64,000 nucleotides of DNA, from the NCBI GenBank assembly GCA_021904315.1, contig CM038918.1:6525349-6589348 (forward strand), written 5' to 3'. The notes under the pieces were generated by a model that was not told the DNA's origin, searched no databases, and saw nothing but the letters and a program-made list of their open reading frames with translations. The stretch's first letter is position 1. Each line of letters starts with the position of its first letter. This DNA is from Sphagnum magellanicum (Eukaryota > Streptophyta > Sphagnopsida > Sphagnales > Sphagnaceae). The position numbers were made by a program, and so were the translations under genes. Below are positions 37,100-50,159 of this stretch, piece after piece.

Positions 37100-37612
37100 T
37101 TTTTGTGTGTGGTAAGAACCAAGTGTTTGTCCCGTGTTAGTCCAATTATTTTTCCTCATTCATTACCTTGGAAAAAATCATGTTGCCATCTAGTGTTAAA
37201 TTTTCCTTTTTTTGTTTAACTTGGAAAAATTTGTGTGGCCATTCGATGTTAGTCCAATATTTAATATCATTTATTAATTAACTTGGGAAAAACTATGTGG
37301 CCATTTGATTCTAAATTATCCAAACAATTGTTCTTTATTAATTGGATTGAGAAGGACTAGGTGGCCACTTGGTTTTAATCCATTGAACAATCATTCTTTA
37401 TTCATTATATTGAGAAGGCCACTCAGTTATGATCTAAACAATTGTTTTTATTAATTGCATTGAAAAAAACCAAGTGGTCACCTAGTTTTAATCCAAGCAA
37501 TTATTTTCTATTAATTATATTGAAAGGACCAGGTGGTCACCTGGTTGTAATCCAAGCAATCGTTCATTATTAATTGCATTGAAAAGGACCAAATGGCCAC
37601 ATGGTTCAAATT
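37100..37612. repeat. Same palindromic core, about 9 units of about 60 bp
   Basis: Cores lie near 37110, 37177, 37234, 37296, 37358, 37416, 37472, 37530 and 37590. The last units share a spacer resembling ATCCAAGCAATTNTTNNTTA followed by TTAATTGCATTGAAAAGGAC and a core such as CCAGGTGGTCACCTGG. The unit at 37416 has lost part of its core. Confidence 0.85.
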
Positions 37613-37619
37613 TTGCATA

Positions 37620-40600
37620 GTTGTTTTACAAGTTCAAAATTGTGTATGGTTATTATTGGATAGTCCTAAAGTTTGAAATTAATTAAATACATGTTATATG
37701 GTCAGATAGGTGAAACAATTGTCAATTTAGGTCAATTAAACCATATATGTTTAATTAAATGGGACATGTGGACATTTATGCATCCTTGAATAACACTTAC
37801 TTAATGTGTGTTGAAGTGCAACTTGATTATTGAAATTATGTTCATTGAAAAATGATGTACCATGTACTCCAGTAAATTAAATTTTGAAGGGTACTTGAAG
37901 GATAATCAAACTTTAAAAAAACATTTAAGCTATTTAACATTAATTAATGGTTACTTTTTATTACAATTTAGTGTTGGATCAATCCAACATGGTTTTTTCT
38001 TGAGTTTTATAACAACTATCCATTGTGATGAAGCTTTAGGTTTTAAAGAATTGTCAAATACATGTTTTGTTCTACTACTTGACCATTGCCATCCACAAAA
38101 TTGTTGTAGTTCTTTTTTTTCTTGAAATTCAAAATACACAAAATTAAATAATGGTTACAATTACTAATGCTACGTGTTAATGTGATTACATGTTACAAGT
38201 TAAATTGTGATTTGTAAGATGTTGATAATGTTTTATGGGAACACCCTTTTTGGAAATTTTTAATGTTTTCAAAGTTAATAATATATACATTTGCAACACA
38301 TTTTCAGTTTTCAATGGAAAATGAATATTATTTCAACCATTCTTCCTTTGATGAGGATTTCACCCATTTCCAATTAGCTTGTTTTCATTGTAGTTTTTTC
38401 ATGAAAAACTATGATGAAGTGAAATTTATAGGTAGGTTTAAGTTCATTCCTTAACAGTGTAAAAGAATATATGTCTACCTTGTAGATGTAAAATCCTTGA
38501 AAAGTATGAATACTTGAATCCTCCCCCTTGTATGTGTCTAAAATATTATTCAATGTCAATGCTAAATTTTTAATGCAATTAATAATTCACAACCAATTGT
38601 TAAACATTAGCAAATGAAATAAAGGCTTGAAAATTATAAAGAAATTAACGGTTGGGGGGGGGATGTTTTACTTGGAGTGGTTTAAAATAGGTTCACCAAC
38701 TAGTGAATTCAAATTTTATAATAGCTTTTAATATTCAATTTTGAAATATTTCTCAACCTTTTGTATTAACAAACCATTTATAGATACATTTTTAAGGATT
38801 CACACCCATGCTTGTCAATTGTCAACAACATATGTAATTTGTTTAGACATCCAATGTCCTATTTCATTGAAATTTTTTAATGGGTTGTGGTTAGTAAAAG
38901 AAATCATACTTTTATATAGGGTCATATCTTCCCCTTCATTTGACCCCATTAGTATTTCTTTAGGAAATTTTTGATGTAACCAATGTTATGGACACCATCA
39001 TTGGTCCATATCACCATTCTTAACATCATCACCAACATCATCATGGATGAAGTTCATTCACCACCAACTTGTAATTAACTTGTAGTTTATTTACAATTGA
39101 TTTGTAATTGATTTATAATTGGCATGAGTTCATTTGTAATTCACTTGTAATTTATTTATGATTCATCTATAGTTAATTTGTAATTCATTTGAAGTTCACT
39201 TGTGGTTCACTAATTCACTTATACTTTAAGAAGGTTCTTTGGATATTGGGCATATAAAAGTCTTGATAGAATGTTTTTAGAACTAAATCTTGAAAGGGGT
39301 ATAAATAAAGGTAAGACCCCATACCTTTAATTTATTCAACACCAATCTAATGTATGCTCTTCCACCATAGCTTTGTTCATTTCATTTCATGTTTGTCCAA
39401 TTTCATATGTTGCATTAAAAAAATAAATTGTTTGCACTTTTCTTACAAACTTTGTTTTCTTCTTTTTATTTTCATGTTTTGTGTTTAGATTAAATTTAGG
39501 CTTGATTTTTTCATATACTTTTTTTCTTTTTAGATACCATAGAAATTCCTTAATCTTTGTAATTTCATGCCCGTGATAGCCAAAGTTCACTTCATCCACA
39601 GAAAGATGTAAAAAAAGTGATCCTAATTTCTAAGAAGACTTATCCAAATCTAGTTATAAACCAAATTTTATACTTCTAACTACATGTAAAAAACTAAATT
39701 GAAAATCCGAGTGATTTTTTTACTTTTCCTTCACTTTTGGTGAATGGAAACCTCAAATTTTACTTTATGTTTAAAAAAAAATTAACTTGCTCTTTGGCAA
39801 ATCATTAGGAAAAAAAGGTTGGACCCCACTAAACATTAATAGACTTAGTAGATGTGGGTGTTCTATACAATATACATGAAAGGTAGTTGCACACCAAGGT
39901 GAACCAAAAATGACACATGTAGAGGCCATAAAACACAAGGAAAATGACTTTTGGCAAGGTATTAAATTACATTTTTAATGGATTTTTAAAATTTAAAATT
40001 TAAAATTTTCTATTTGGAAAAAATGATGTATTATACTAATTTCCTTTCTTGTAAAAAATATGCTCACAATTCTTTGGTTTCAATAAGTTATGGATTTTAT
40101 TTATATTGGTAGTTTAATGAGGATTCATCAAATTAAATATAAAAAATTTCATGTTGAACCTTTATTTTAACATTGTAATAACACCATGATTATACTAGAA
40201 GAACACTAAACTTAACATTTATGTGTTATTTAATATGAATCCCTAAATGTTCTTTTATGGACTACAACTGGGGAGGCTTGCATCATTTCAAAAGTACATC
40301 CCATAATGAAATGATGACATTTTATCACCAAATTTTTTTTCTTAGTATGTATTTACAAGTATGTTACAGTGGTTAGATGAACCCCTTCCAAACATTTAAG
40401 GTTGATCCAATTTGTATTCTAACACCTTATCTTGGCATTTGAAAAAACTAATTTTTTGATAATCCATTTATAGACTATCTAGTGAGTAATCACCTTGAAA
40501 TCCCACATGATTGGAATAAAATGGAATATTTGTTAAAACCTATATTTTTATCTTTTAAACCTAATTTAATGTTTGAAAATCATGTGAGTCAAAATAAGAT

Positions 40601-43600
40601 TTGTTTGGTTCAATACATGGGTGCATTCATGGTTGGGGCACCACAACAAGAACCATGACACCCTTTTGTCCTCTGTCTTGATTAAAACTTAGCAAATGAG
40701 TGTTATGAGATGTTAAACAATGAAAGGGGGATATGTATGTTTAGGCTTTCAACTAATAAGTGTTATAATGAATGAATCAAATCAATTGAACAACTTTTGA
40801 ATGTCATGTTCAAGTATAAACCAAAATGGAATGCAAGATTACAAGACATTTCCAAAAATGACATACTTCCACTTGGAGTGCCAAACCTTATTAAAAACAT
40901 AAAATAATGTCCTATTTTCTACACCCATGTCTCCTATACTTCTTTACAAACCTTTGGAATGTAATTTTGTAATTAACATAATTAATTTGATTGTTTTTAT
41001 TAACACAATATTTTTTATGAAAAAAATCCAAGATTTTAGTATCAATTCCACAAATGTTGGTGATTTATTATATTAACAATTTATGCCATCATATAGAACA
41101 TAATTTATTATATTTGTGGTTAAAAAAATATGGAACAATTTGAACAAATATTGTTAATAATGTTAAGTCCTTTTCAATAGTCTTGCAAAGTGGGACATAG
41201 GTCTCGAGCCATATTTTAGGACACTTAAGGACATTTTTTAATTATCTAAATCATTAAAAGCCACCACCACTTTAATTAAAAATTATGTGAGTATTTAATT
41301 AAAAAAATACTAATTAAATGATTTTGTAAATGCAAGGGTGATTCAAAATAGTGCATTGACAATGATTTTTAGGTTGAGACATTCCTTTTGTGTACCCCAA
41401 CCTTGAATGGACCCACATGCTTTAGGGTCTGACCATGTTAATGGGAACCACACCCACCCCCTTAGACTTATGCTTTTTCATTGTTTTGTAAAAAATATTC
41501 TTAGAATCTTTTCAATACATCATTAGATCTTTTAATAAAAATCTTTGAAGTATTTTTAATATTATTATGTTAAGGTTTATATTAAAATATTTCCAAAACT
41601 ATGTCATTTAAAAAATTCAAATTGTGCTTTGTGTGTTTTTAATGCTTAATTTCCATTTAAAAACATTGGTTACATAACATAAAAAATGTTTTGGTGTATT
41701 TATTATTCATTAGATTGATTCAATTTTTTTGGATATGTATACCAATATATTGAAAATAATGTTGTATGAAAACAAGTCCATTTGTAGTTATTTTCTTTTT
41801 TTTACAATTAAAAATGTGCAAAATTAAATAGTCAATACAATTGCTAATGGTCCATACTAGTGTGACTACACCTTTTATGCCTTTTGGCAAATACAATTTC
41901 TATTGTGCTTTTGCATCTCATTCCACTTTGATCAATTTCAACTTACAAAAGAAGAACACATGGACATTATTTACATTGGATTTTATTTTAATGGCAATTT
42001 AAGAACACGTCTTCTTCTCTTGTTGAGATTCATTGACTACATGCATTTTATGTAATTTGCAACCATTTTAATTTGATGTTAAGTTTATGGTTAGTGAAAT
42101 TGAAAACTGGTTGACATGTAGAACATCATGGCAAGTTATATATGTTCACATGTTTACAAAAGTGCAAGGAAATAAAAAAACCAAAAAACACACTGAAGAT
42201 AGGAAAAGACTACCTATAAGACTAGGTTAAAACTTTACATGGTCTAGTTTACTAATATTGGTTAGTGAGACTGAAAAGTGGTTGACATGTAGTATCTAGG
42301 GTATGAGTTGCATGGCACCTCCAACATAAGCTCTTGGAATTGATGTAACCCCCAAACATGAAACATGAAAGCATTTTGAATTTTTGAAGTGTACATAAAT
42401 CAAATCAAGGATCTACAATCATTACGCTAAAACATGGCATCCATGATTTGAACATATACAACTAGTGTTCCAATTTAATCATGTAGTAATATATGTCTTG
42501 CAACTATGCCATTTTTACGACTATAGTCATTTTCATGTCTACATGACTCTACATGACTATAGTCATATTTTAAAAAATATTATGTGTGTCAATGACTTTG
42601 TTTGACCAATTTTTCAAAATTAAAAAACCTTGATGGGCGGCTCATATTTGCAAATTGAAAATTTTCATTCACATTCAAAAATAATAATGCATTGATATTA
42701 TACATTTTCTTTTGGATGCAATCACTTTGGTGCAAAGTTAAGTCCACAAAAGTGAACCTAGCTTGGATCTAATGGTATAGTGTACATGATAATATAGTTT
42801 AAACTAAATATTACATAAACATATTACTTCTACAACATATTTTTTTGGTGAAGCTTGTTATTATATATGTTAAGGCTTGTTTAAAATTTTCCTTTTTTTC
42901 AAACTATGGTTTTGAAATTTTGGCAAAATTTCCCATATTTTGGGATTCAAGAAAAATTGCACATAAAAAATGAAAATGTTGAACTTGTTCCAATTTTATT
43001 TGAACCACATTGTGAATATTCATTCAAAAAACACTCAATTTGGGACTCTTGTGCAAATGTTTATTTTGATGAATATCTTCCTTAAACTTGTTGACCTTAA
43101 ATAATGATAGATAATCCTATTAATGATATCCAAAGGATTTCAAAAGAAATCCACATGCCCCCAAAATGGCATTGTTTTGCAGGTTTTCATATAATCTTTA
43201 TTTGAGAATATAGAGTTTGATCCAAATTTATTTATTTATTAAAATTTTATACTATTAATTTATCAAAATATTTGGTCATACAACTTGGAAAAATATCATA
43301 ATTTATATTAAATCACATTTAATGAACTGAAAAAAACCTTTGAAACAAAGATGAAAATTTATTAATAATAATAAAATTTAGTAAAAATTATGAAATTAAA
43401 ATTATACTTGTATAAATTAATAATTATGAAATTTACATGATGTTAATACTTTATATAACATTTAAAATGTTGTACATAATATTATATGTTCAATAATTTT
43501 TTACTTTTAAAATTAAGTAATAAATCAATTAATTAAAAGTAAATATAACACCACATTTATACAAATTTTATTGATTCATTATATGTTTAAAAGAAGGGGA

Positions 43601-44030
43601 AATCTAATATTTTATTTCATATTATTTTAAAGATTCAAAAAAAAAATTTCATGTTCATCATAAATAACTTTATTTAAAAAAATTATGAAAAAAAAAATCT
43701 TTGAGACATCATTGTTGTCCAAATGTATGAAATAGTGAAGATTCAAATGCATTTTCAGTCAAATTACTTGATTTAAAAGAAAAGTATACATGTATACATC
43801 TTGGAATTTTTTTAAAGAATAGAATATGAAAAATATAATAATGGTTAAAATTGACTATTTTTTTAATGAGACAAAGGATGATGTCACATAATGACAAATG
43901 TTGATGCTTTTGTTTATTAAATATATCCCATATCCTTTGTCAACAAGTTTAGTTTCTAACTATATAAGTAGATGAAAAAATATTAGTTTGCTCACAATGC
44001 ATGCACTAAATACATTCAAAGTGCAAGTAC
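37620..44030. other. No gene recognised
   Basis: Over 6 kb of AT-rich DNA with many homopolymer runs. No frame above 90 codons and no transposon motif seen, apart from the small tandem repeat at 39.1 kb. Confidence 0.5.
39066..39225. repeat. Degenerate tandem repeat of TTTGTAATTCA-like units
   Basis: About 13 units of 10-13 bp, such as TTGTAATTGATTTATAATTG and TTTGTAATTCACTTGTAATT. Not gene-like. Confidence 0.75.
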
Positions 44031-44033
44031 CAC

Positions 44034-44215
44034 TTGTGATGAACCAATAAAAAAAGCTTGTGATAAAGGAAAAAAAAGGGTCCTACTTGTCTACCTATTT
44101 AAGCACACTGACCTACCTACCTAAACTTCTAGCTTAGGTTTTTAGGTTACCTAGGTTTATGCTACCTAGTTTAGGTAGCCTAATTTTGTAAGCTAGCTTA
44201 GGCTATTAATTAAGA
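44034..44215. repeat. Second copy of the ACCTACC / AGGTAG repeat block
   Basis: GTGATGAACCAATAAAA is followed by CTACCT and TAGGTA runs, as at 14653-14880. A third CTACCTACCT-rich stretch is at 63607-63740 without the lead sequence. Confidence 0.7.
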
Positions 44216-45619
44216 TTTTACCTTAGGCAAGATTAATAAGCTATGTTAATAAATAAGTAACTAAATTGTCAATGTGACCTTATTATGTTTAAACACATGT
44301 TTACATTTTATAAATCAAATACTTATTATTTAATTATATTTTTTCATTGTAGCAATAAAAGTCATGGTAATAATAAAAATCACATTACTAATGCTAAAAA
44401 CATTTATGACCAAAATTATTACTAGTGACATAAGCCACAAGTTTGATTTTTAATGCAGCCATGTATTAATAATATGTAACCTATATTATCACAAACAAAT
44501 AATATGTCTAGTAATATATGCCAGGTTTTGACATAGGGAATATGCATAAGAGTAAAGACTAAGGTCAACTAGCAACCCTCGAAGGAGAAACATAATGATG
44601 ACAAGATTCAATGGAGGTGTAGGAATGGTGATGGGGTATGGTAGAGGAAAGCTAGGGCGATGAAAAAGGATGGAGTGAAGGGAGATGAAGTGGGAAGAGT
44701 TCTTGTCATGTGATATAATGTTGCTATGTCACTATCACAAGCCCTAGCTTTAGCAACTTTTCTTTTTAATTTTTCCCCTTACAAGTCACAAACCCAATTT
44801 TTTGATTCACCATTTGGCCAATTTTTGCCACCAAAGAAGACGCTGCTAAGGAGGAACCTAAAAAGTATCATTTGCCTCATACCATGGCAGAATATATTTG
44901 ATCCACCCTATAACTAACTATCTACTTAGGTTACCAGGGTATCCAAGAGCCCAATATCAAGTGGTCAGAGTATCTTGGCAGTTTTAAAGAAATCTAAAAC
45001 TGGGGGCATGGTTAGTGTGTAACCTGGTTAGTTTATAACAGGATTGAAAATGAAAACCTGAAATTTTCATGGATACCTACGCACTAGGGGTTGGGAGAGT
45101 TGGGAGATGATTTTTGCACTATGAATACACAATAGATTTTGGTAGATATATCTTTGCAAGCAGTTTCTTTTGGCCTTCAATGTCAAAGTTAAGAAATATC
45201 CTGATAAATTAACAGATTTCTACACATGGTTCTTGTAGGTAGGAAAAAATATATAAGGACTTAAATTTAATTTTCATTTTGTACTTTCCCATAGCCAAAA
45301 TTGTCTCAATTGACTTGTGGATGTTGCCATCCCAAAAAAGAAAAAAAGGAAAAAAAAAACACAGATACAGTTCAAAATTTGATGTATATACTCCTTTTAT
45401 AGATAAACAAATCTCACACAGCATTCCACATGGGCAAAACATAAATCTGAAGTTGATATTCTTATTTCTAAGATTTCTTGTAAGAATTCAACCAGGCCTG
45501 AATGCTTTTGTTTGTGGGCTCACTATCATTTGCTCTTGGCCTTGTTATCATTCCATTTTTTCCAATACCATATGTTTCACAATAAAGTTGGCAGGTTTAC
45601 ATCATATGTCAAAGCTATT

Positions 45620-46110
45620 AATTAGATGAGGTGCCTCCTAAATTTTTTTTTGTTTTTTTTTTGTTTTTGCAGCAAGCCAATTCGATTGGCCATCACTCAA
45701 AAAAATTGAAACTATGAAGCTCCCCAAGGTAGAAGGTTGTATTTTGAAGTATTTTGTTCCTCCCCTATGGCACACCTATATAGGTGAAAGTAGGACAACA
45801 TTTGCCAAAGCATATGGGATAAAAGTGAGGTGCTATGAAGAACATGTTGGGGAACACTGGGAACTTGGGAAAGATATTGGGAACCTGATGGGAACCCATT
45901 GGGAACCAGGAATATTTTTAAAAAATCCTTCCCCCCAAACTTACAAGGAAAAAAAGCAAGTCACCTTGAGTGCATGCTTGGGCCTTCCCATTGGCTGCAT
46001 GAAATTTCTCTTCCCAAAAGAGTTTGTCACCATTTTTGGCATGGGCTAATACCTCTGGCAAAGAACACCCTACCTACTGTGATCCGATTTAATTAGATGA
46101 GGGTGCCTAT
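45620..46110 (+). repeat. Interspersed repeat, copy 3, fullest copy
   Basis: Begins near GATGAGGTGCCTCC, then CAATTCGATTGGCCATC, TATATAGGTGAAAG, a run of GGGAAC units, CTTCCCCCCAAACTTACAAG, CCCATTGGCTGCATGAAATT, GGGCTAATACC, and ends near TTAATTAGATGAGGGTGCC. The near-repeat of GATGAGG..TGCC at both ends (45626 and 46095) may mark the element's ends or a target duplication. Confidence 0.8.
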
Positions 46111-46632
46111 TTTTATTTTAATAATCATCCATTTTCATTGGCCCATAGCAGAAAATTTGAAATTATGGAGACCTACCCAAGTAAATAGTTATATTTTGAT
46201 TGGCAGATCTCAAAAACAAAAGGCCATCAAACTTTAGAGCCCTCGCCCAATATAGACATTTCTATTAGGACAATGGCAAGTCTCTAAGAGTAAATTCTCC
46301 TTTCCTAAACCTTTTGAACATGTACAAATGACCAACTTAAAAAGACTTGGTCCCTTCACATGTGAAAAGAGACAATACTCCTCCAAAACTTGTGTTTCCA
46401 TATTTGAATAAATTTGGTTTGCAAGTTCTCACGATCTAAAGTTCCTCAACCATGATTTCTGCCTGGTACATTCAAATTTTTTGGTGCAAATATCATCCAT
46501 AGAAACTTTAGAAAGCATTATCATGCATTTCCAAGTTGAACATGCCTCAGTCAAATCCATACCTCCTTGCCTTGAAGGCATGACCCATGAAGTTGATGGA
46601 TAAAATTGATAAAATTGAATCTGTCCAATAGC

Positions 46633-47007
46633 TCAAATAGAAAAGAAAATCCTATTTGTTTTTTCATTTGGTACTTGCAACATGCAAAATCCTTGTGTTA
46701 TGTTGACATTAGATAACGCCACATGATTTTTGGTAGAAGTTGTACCAAAATTCATATATTCATCAATGCCAACATTTATCTCCACCTTAGAAACATTAAC
46801 ATCAATAACTTTGAAGTGCTCCTTTCCTGCATCCTTCAAACAATCTCTTTTCAGCCCAACAAAGGTATACAAACCTTGAATTTCCAAAAGTTTGCAATCA
46901 ACAACATGACCAATAGGAGTTTTCACCAGATCATTCCACCCAAATTGACATTTCACTGCTTGATTGAGAGTAAGACTAGAAATGTGTAATTTATAGACCA
47001 TTTGCAA
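46633..47007 (-). other. Unassigned 124-codon open frame
   Basis: It starts MQMVYKLHISSLTLNQAVKC and has mixed composition, unlike the low-complexity frames nearby. No domain is recognised, and both sides are repeat DNA. It may be a transposon gene remnant or chance. Confidence 0.25.
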
Positions 47008-47389
47008 ATGTAAGTGACAAAATGATCCTTCTCACTCCAAAGCATATAACCCATATATATATAATGATTTCAAAATTTTCTTCCATCAAAAAAATTCATT
47101 GTGGATCGATTTTTGAACCTCACATTTCAATTGAGAAAAAAATTTCAATGTACTTGAAAAATATACATATTCCTTGCCTTTTTGTTTAACATTTGCTCTT
47201 GTGGATGGAGCCATCTTCTATACACAAGTAATGTGAAAAACCTAGATGTAATATGGCAAGATTGCATGGGGCTAAGCCAAAATCAAACATCAGTTCACTC
47301 TTGCATGTGTTAATAATGCATTCTTATTGAAGGGAAAAAATCACACAACCCTGGCAATGGTGCACTATTGCAAAAATGAAAAAAAATAA

Positions 47390-47775
47390 AAATAAAAATT
47401 CCCACACCTCCTCCCAACACCTACTTCCCCCAAGGAAAAAAATCAGCCATGTAAGATTCATGTTCAACCATTCCATTGGCTACATTCTATTGCTAAAACT
47501 ATTTGTCACTATTTTTGGCTTAAACTATCAGCCCTTGCAAAGAGCTGAGGTACCTATTTCATTTTAATTAGTTGAGGGTGCTTCACAAGTCCAATTTTTA
47601 TTTTTATTTTTTGGAAAGAGCCAATTTGATTAGCCCAACGCAAAAAAAAAGTTCAAACTATGCACGCTCCCCAAAATAGAAGATTCTATGGAAAGATGGA
47701 GTGCCTCCCCTTTGACCCACCTATGTAGGTGAGAAGGGGAGGACTTTGCGTAAAACATCTACCTATGAAGGAAGG
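47390..47775 (+). repeat. Interspersed repeat, copy 4, permuted
   Basis: Second-half motifs (CCATTCCATTGGCTACAT, TTAGTTGAGGGTGC) precede first-half motifs (CCAATTTGATTAGCCC, CCCACCTATGTAGGTGAG). This suggests adjacent copies that merged. Confidence 0.7.
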
Positions 47776-48179
47776 TAGGTTGTTTTGTTTCGTTTTATGA
47801 GATCCACTGAATCGGGATGCTTCAGATTGTGTTCTTGGTCTCTGTGGAAAGCTCTCAAGGAGGAGTGCATGGGCATGGTTTCATGGTGTTTGGACTTGCG
47901 GTGTAGAAGTTCTTGAATATTGAATGATTTCTTCACTGAAAATTAAACTAAATCGTAGCTGAAAATTTTGGAGGAATCCGAACTTGACTTTGGTGTTGTT
48001 GGAAAGATCTTGATGAGCAGGATTTAATGGAATTTATTTGGTAAGATTTGGATTCAGAATGGGGGAGATATTGATTTTTAAATAATTTCTGCTGCTGAAA
48101 ATTCAAATGAATTCCAAAAAACCAGGTTTTGCAAGGAAAAATCAGTTGAGGAAGTGGTAACACTTGGGCCAATGGCACA

Positions 48180-48800
48180 GGCCACACCAGTATGGGATTA
48201 AAGCGAGGTGCTATTGGGAACACCTTTGGGAAACACATTGGGAACCTGATGGGAACTTGAATGGAACTTGTTGGGAACAAAGGAAAAATTAAAAAATCAT
48301 CCCCCCACCCAAAACTTAAAAGAAAAAAAATCAAGGCACTTTGAGTGCATGCTGAGCCTTCCCATTGGCTGCATGAAATTTCTATTTTCACAACTGTTCA
48401 TCACCATTTTTGGCCTGGGCTAATACCCCCATTATAAACTGGGGGTACTTATTTTATTCATCTTTGTATTATATTAGATGGGGGCTGGGGAGTTGCATGC
48501 AAAACCTTTTTTATAAATTTAGAAAGAGCCACATTGATGCCAATTTTTCTCGAACATTGGGCACTGGCTAACATAGAAACCTAGATTTGTTTTGATCCCC
48601 CAAAATAGAAGCATAGTTATGCTTTCCTTTCGAACTCCCTTTACACTTTACATACATGGGAGGTAAATTGTGCCCAAACAATATGGGATGAAATTGAGGT
48701 GCTATTGGGAACGTCCTGTGGGAACACTTGGGAACCCCTTGGTGATGGGAACACATTGGGAACCCAAAAAAACTCCTTCATTGGGAACTAAGGATTGCCA
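48180..48800 (+). repeat. Interspersed repeat, two further copies
   Basis: 48186-48440 has AAGCGAGGTGCTATTGGGAA, several GGGAAC units, CCCCCCACCCAAAACTT, CCCATTGGCTGCATGAAATT. 48590-48790 has CCCCAAAATAGAAGCAT, TATGGGATGAAATTGAGGTG and further GGGAAC units. Confidence 0.75.
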
Positions 48801-49616
48801 CTTTTAATACATCTTCTTATGGATGATGGCAGCAAGGGTTTTTTTTTTACCAACAAAAAGGAAAAATGAAAAATCCTGAAATGAAGTTATTTTTGGGGGT
48901 TTCAATCACCATAAGTCAGAAAAAAAAGGAAAGTCACTAGACTGTGATATTTGGGTCTGATAAGAAGCCAGAAATATAGAAGGATGATTAAAAATTTGTG
49001 CTTAGATTTGGCTAAATCTTCCTTAGGGATAATCGCCACAATTTCTACATGTATCTGGACTATCGCCAGTTAGGCTGTATTAAACAAGTCCTAGAAAAAA
49101 ACACTGATCTCCACTTAGGCTGCTGCGTAAGAGAAATCCTTGAAGAACACAGCCTGGTCTTCACAATATTATGGAAAAGTCTAAATTTTGTCCAAACTTG
49201 ATGAGCAGTGCTGAGAAGTGGGAAGTAGCCAACATAGATGGTGAGGCTTACTGCCATATTGTCAACTTCCATATATTTTGTGGATCAATTGCTCGTGTGG
49301 AGGATGTTGGTAACAAATCTAAATCCTGTCGGCTGACAAAGAATTTCAACAGAATTTCAGGGAATTTTCTGGTGTACAATTTCTGTCAGGAGTACTGATC
49401 AGCGAGGGGTGGAACAGAAACCGCAAGTGTCGTGCACTGACCTTCCCCGAAGGCTCATCATGTTTCGCAACGTTACTAAATAGGTACTTAATCACTTACC
49501 ACAACTACCCAACCCCTTTGCTTTTCATTTGCCTGAACACAACGGGACGTTATTTCATAAGCATGTACCGTTACAGTCCAAGTAACGACCAGTCGTGCAC
49601 AGACAGTTATAGAGCA

Positions 49617-49860
49617 TGGAATGGTCAAGCCACTGCCCGTTATGATGCGTAAGGCATTACACACTTATGCACTATGGAATGGTCAAGTGCAGTGTTCATT
49701 ATGTTGGGTAAGGCGCCAGAAGTGCCCATTGGAGTGGCTAAGCAATGGACCCAGCATAATAGTCAAGCAGCTGTCTGTTCTGTTGGTTCAGGCACCAATT
49801 GAGCCCATTAGGGCGGACCCGCTAGGCAATGTACCCAACATAATGGGCAAGGTCAAGACC
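49617..49860 (+). repeat. Degenerate 80-bp tandem repeat, about 3 units
   Basis: Units begin with AATGGTCAAG near 49620, 49678 and 49758 (AATAGTCAAG). Each goes on to a T-G-T-T-rich part, GTAAGGC or TTCAGGC, GCCCATTxGxGxGG, and CCCA(A/G)CATAAT. The first unit is short by about 20 bp. It is GC-richer than its surroundings. Confidence 0.75.
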
Positions 49861-50159
49861 ATTCCATGACACTAAGGTCTGGGGTGGCAGATTCTATGAT
49901 TTAGAAATAATCTTGCTCATCAAACGTTTTGACCAGTATTACAAGTGTATGAGCATCACTAGAAGGTTATGTCATATAATGCATTCAAGATAATGACATA
50001 ATCTGCTGCCCCCAGACCTTCAGGTATAGGGGACAGCCCTGCTATCAGGGAATTACTGTGAGCACCAAGGGCGTGAGATTGTAAGATCCCAAGGACACAG
50101 GATGTAAGCCAATAAGATCTTTGGAAGGGAATCTTTTTTATTATAAAAAACCATTGATT

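Noticed and set aside
44726..44917. Small plus-strand frame MSLSQALALATFLF
   Set aside because: It begins like a signal peptide but has no recognised continuation, splice partner or family; chance is likely.
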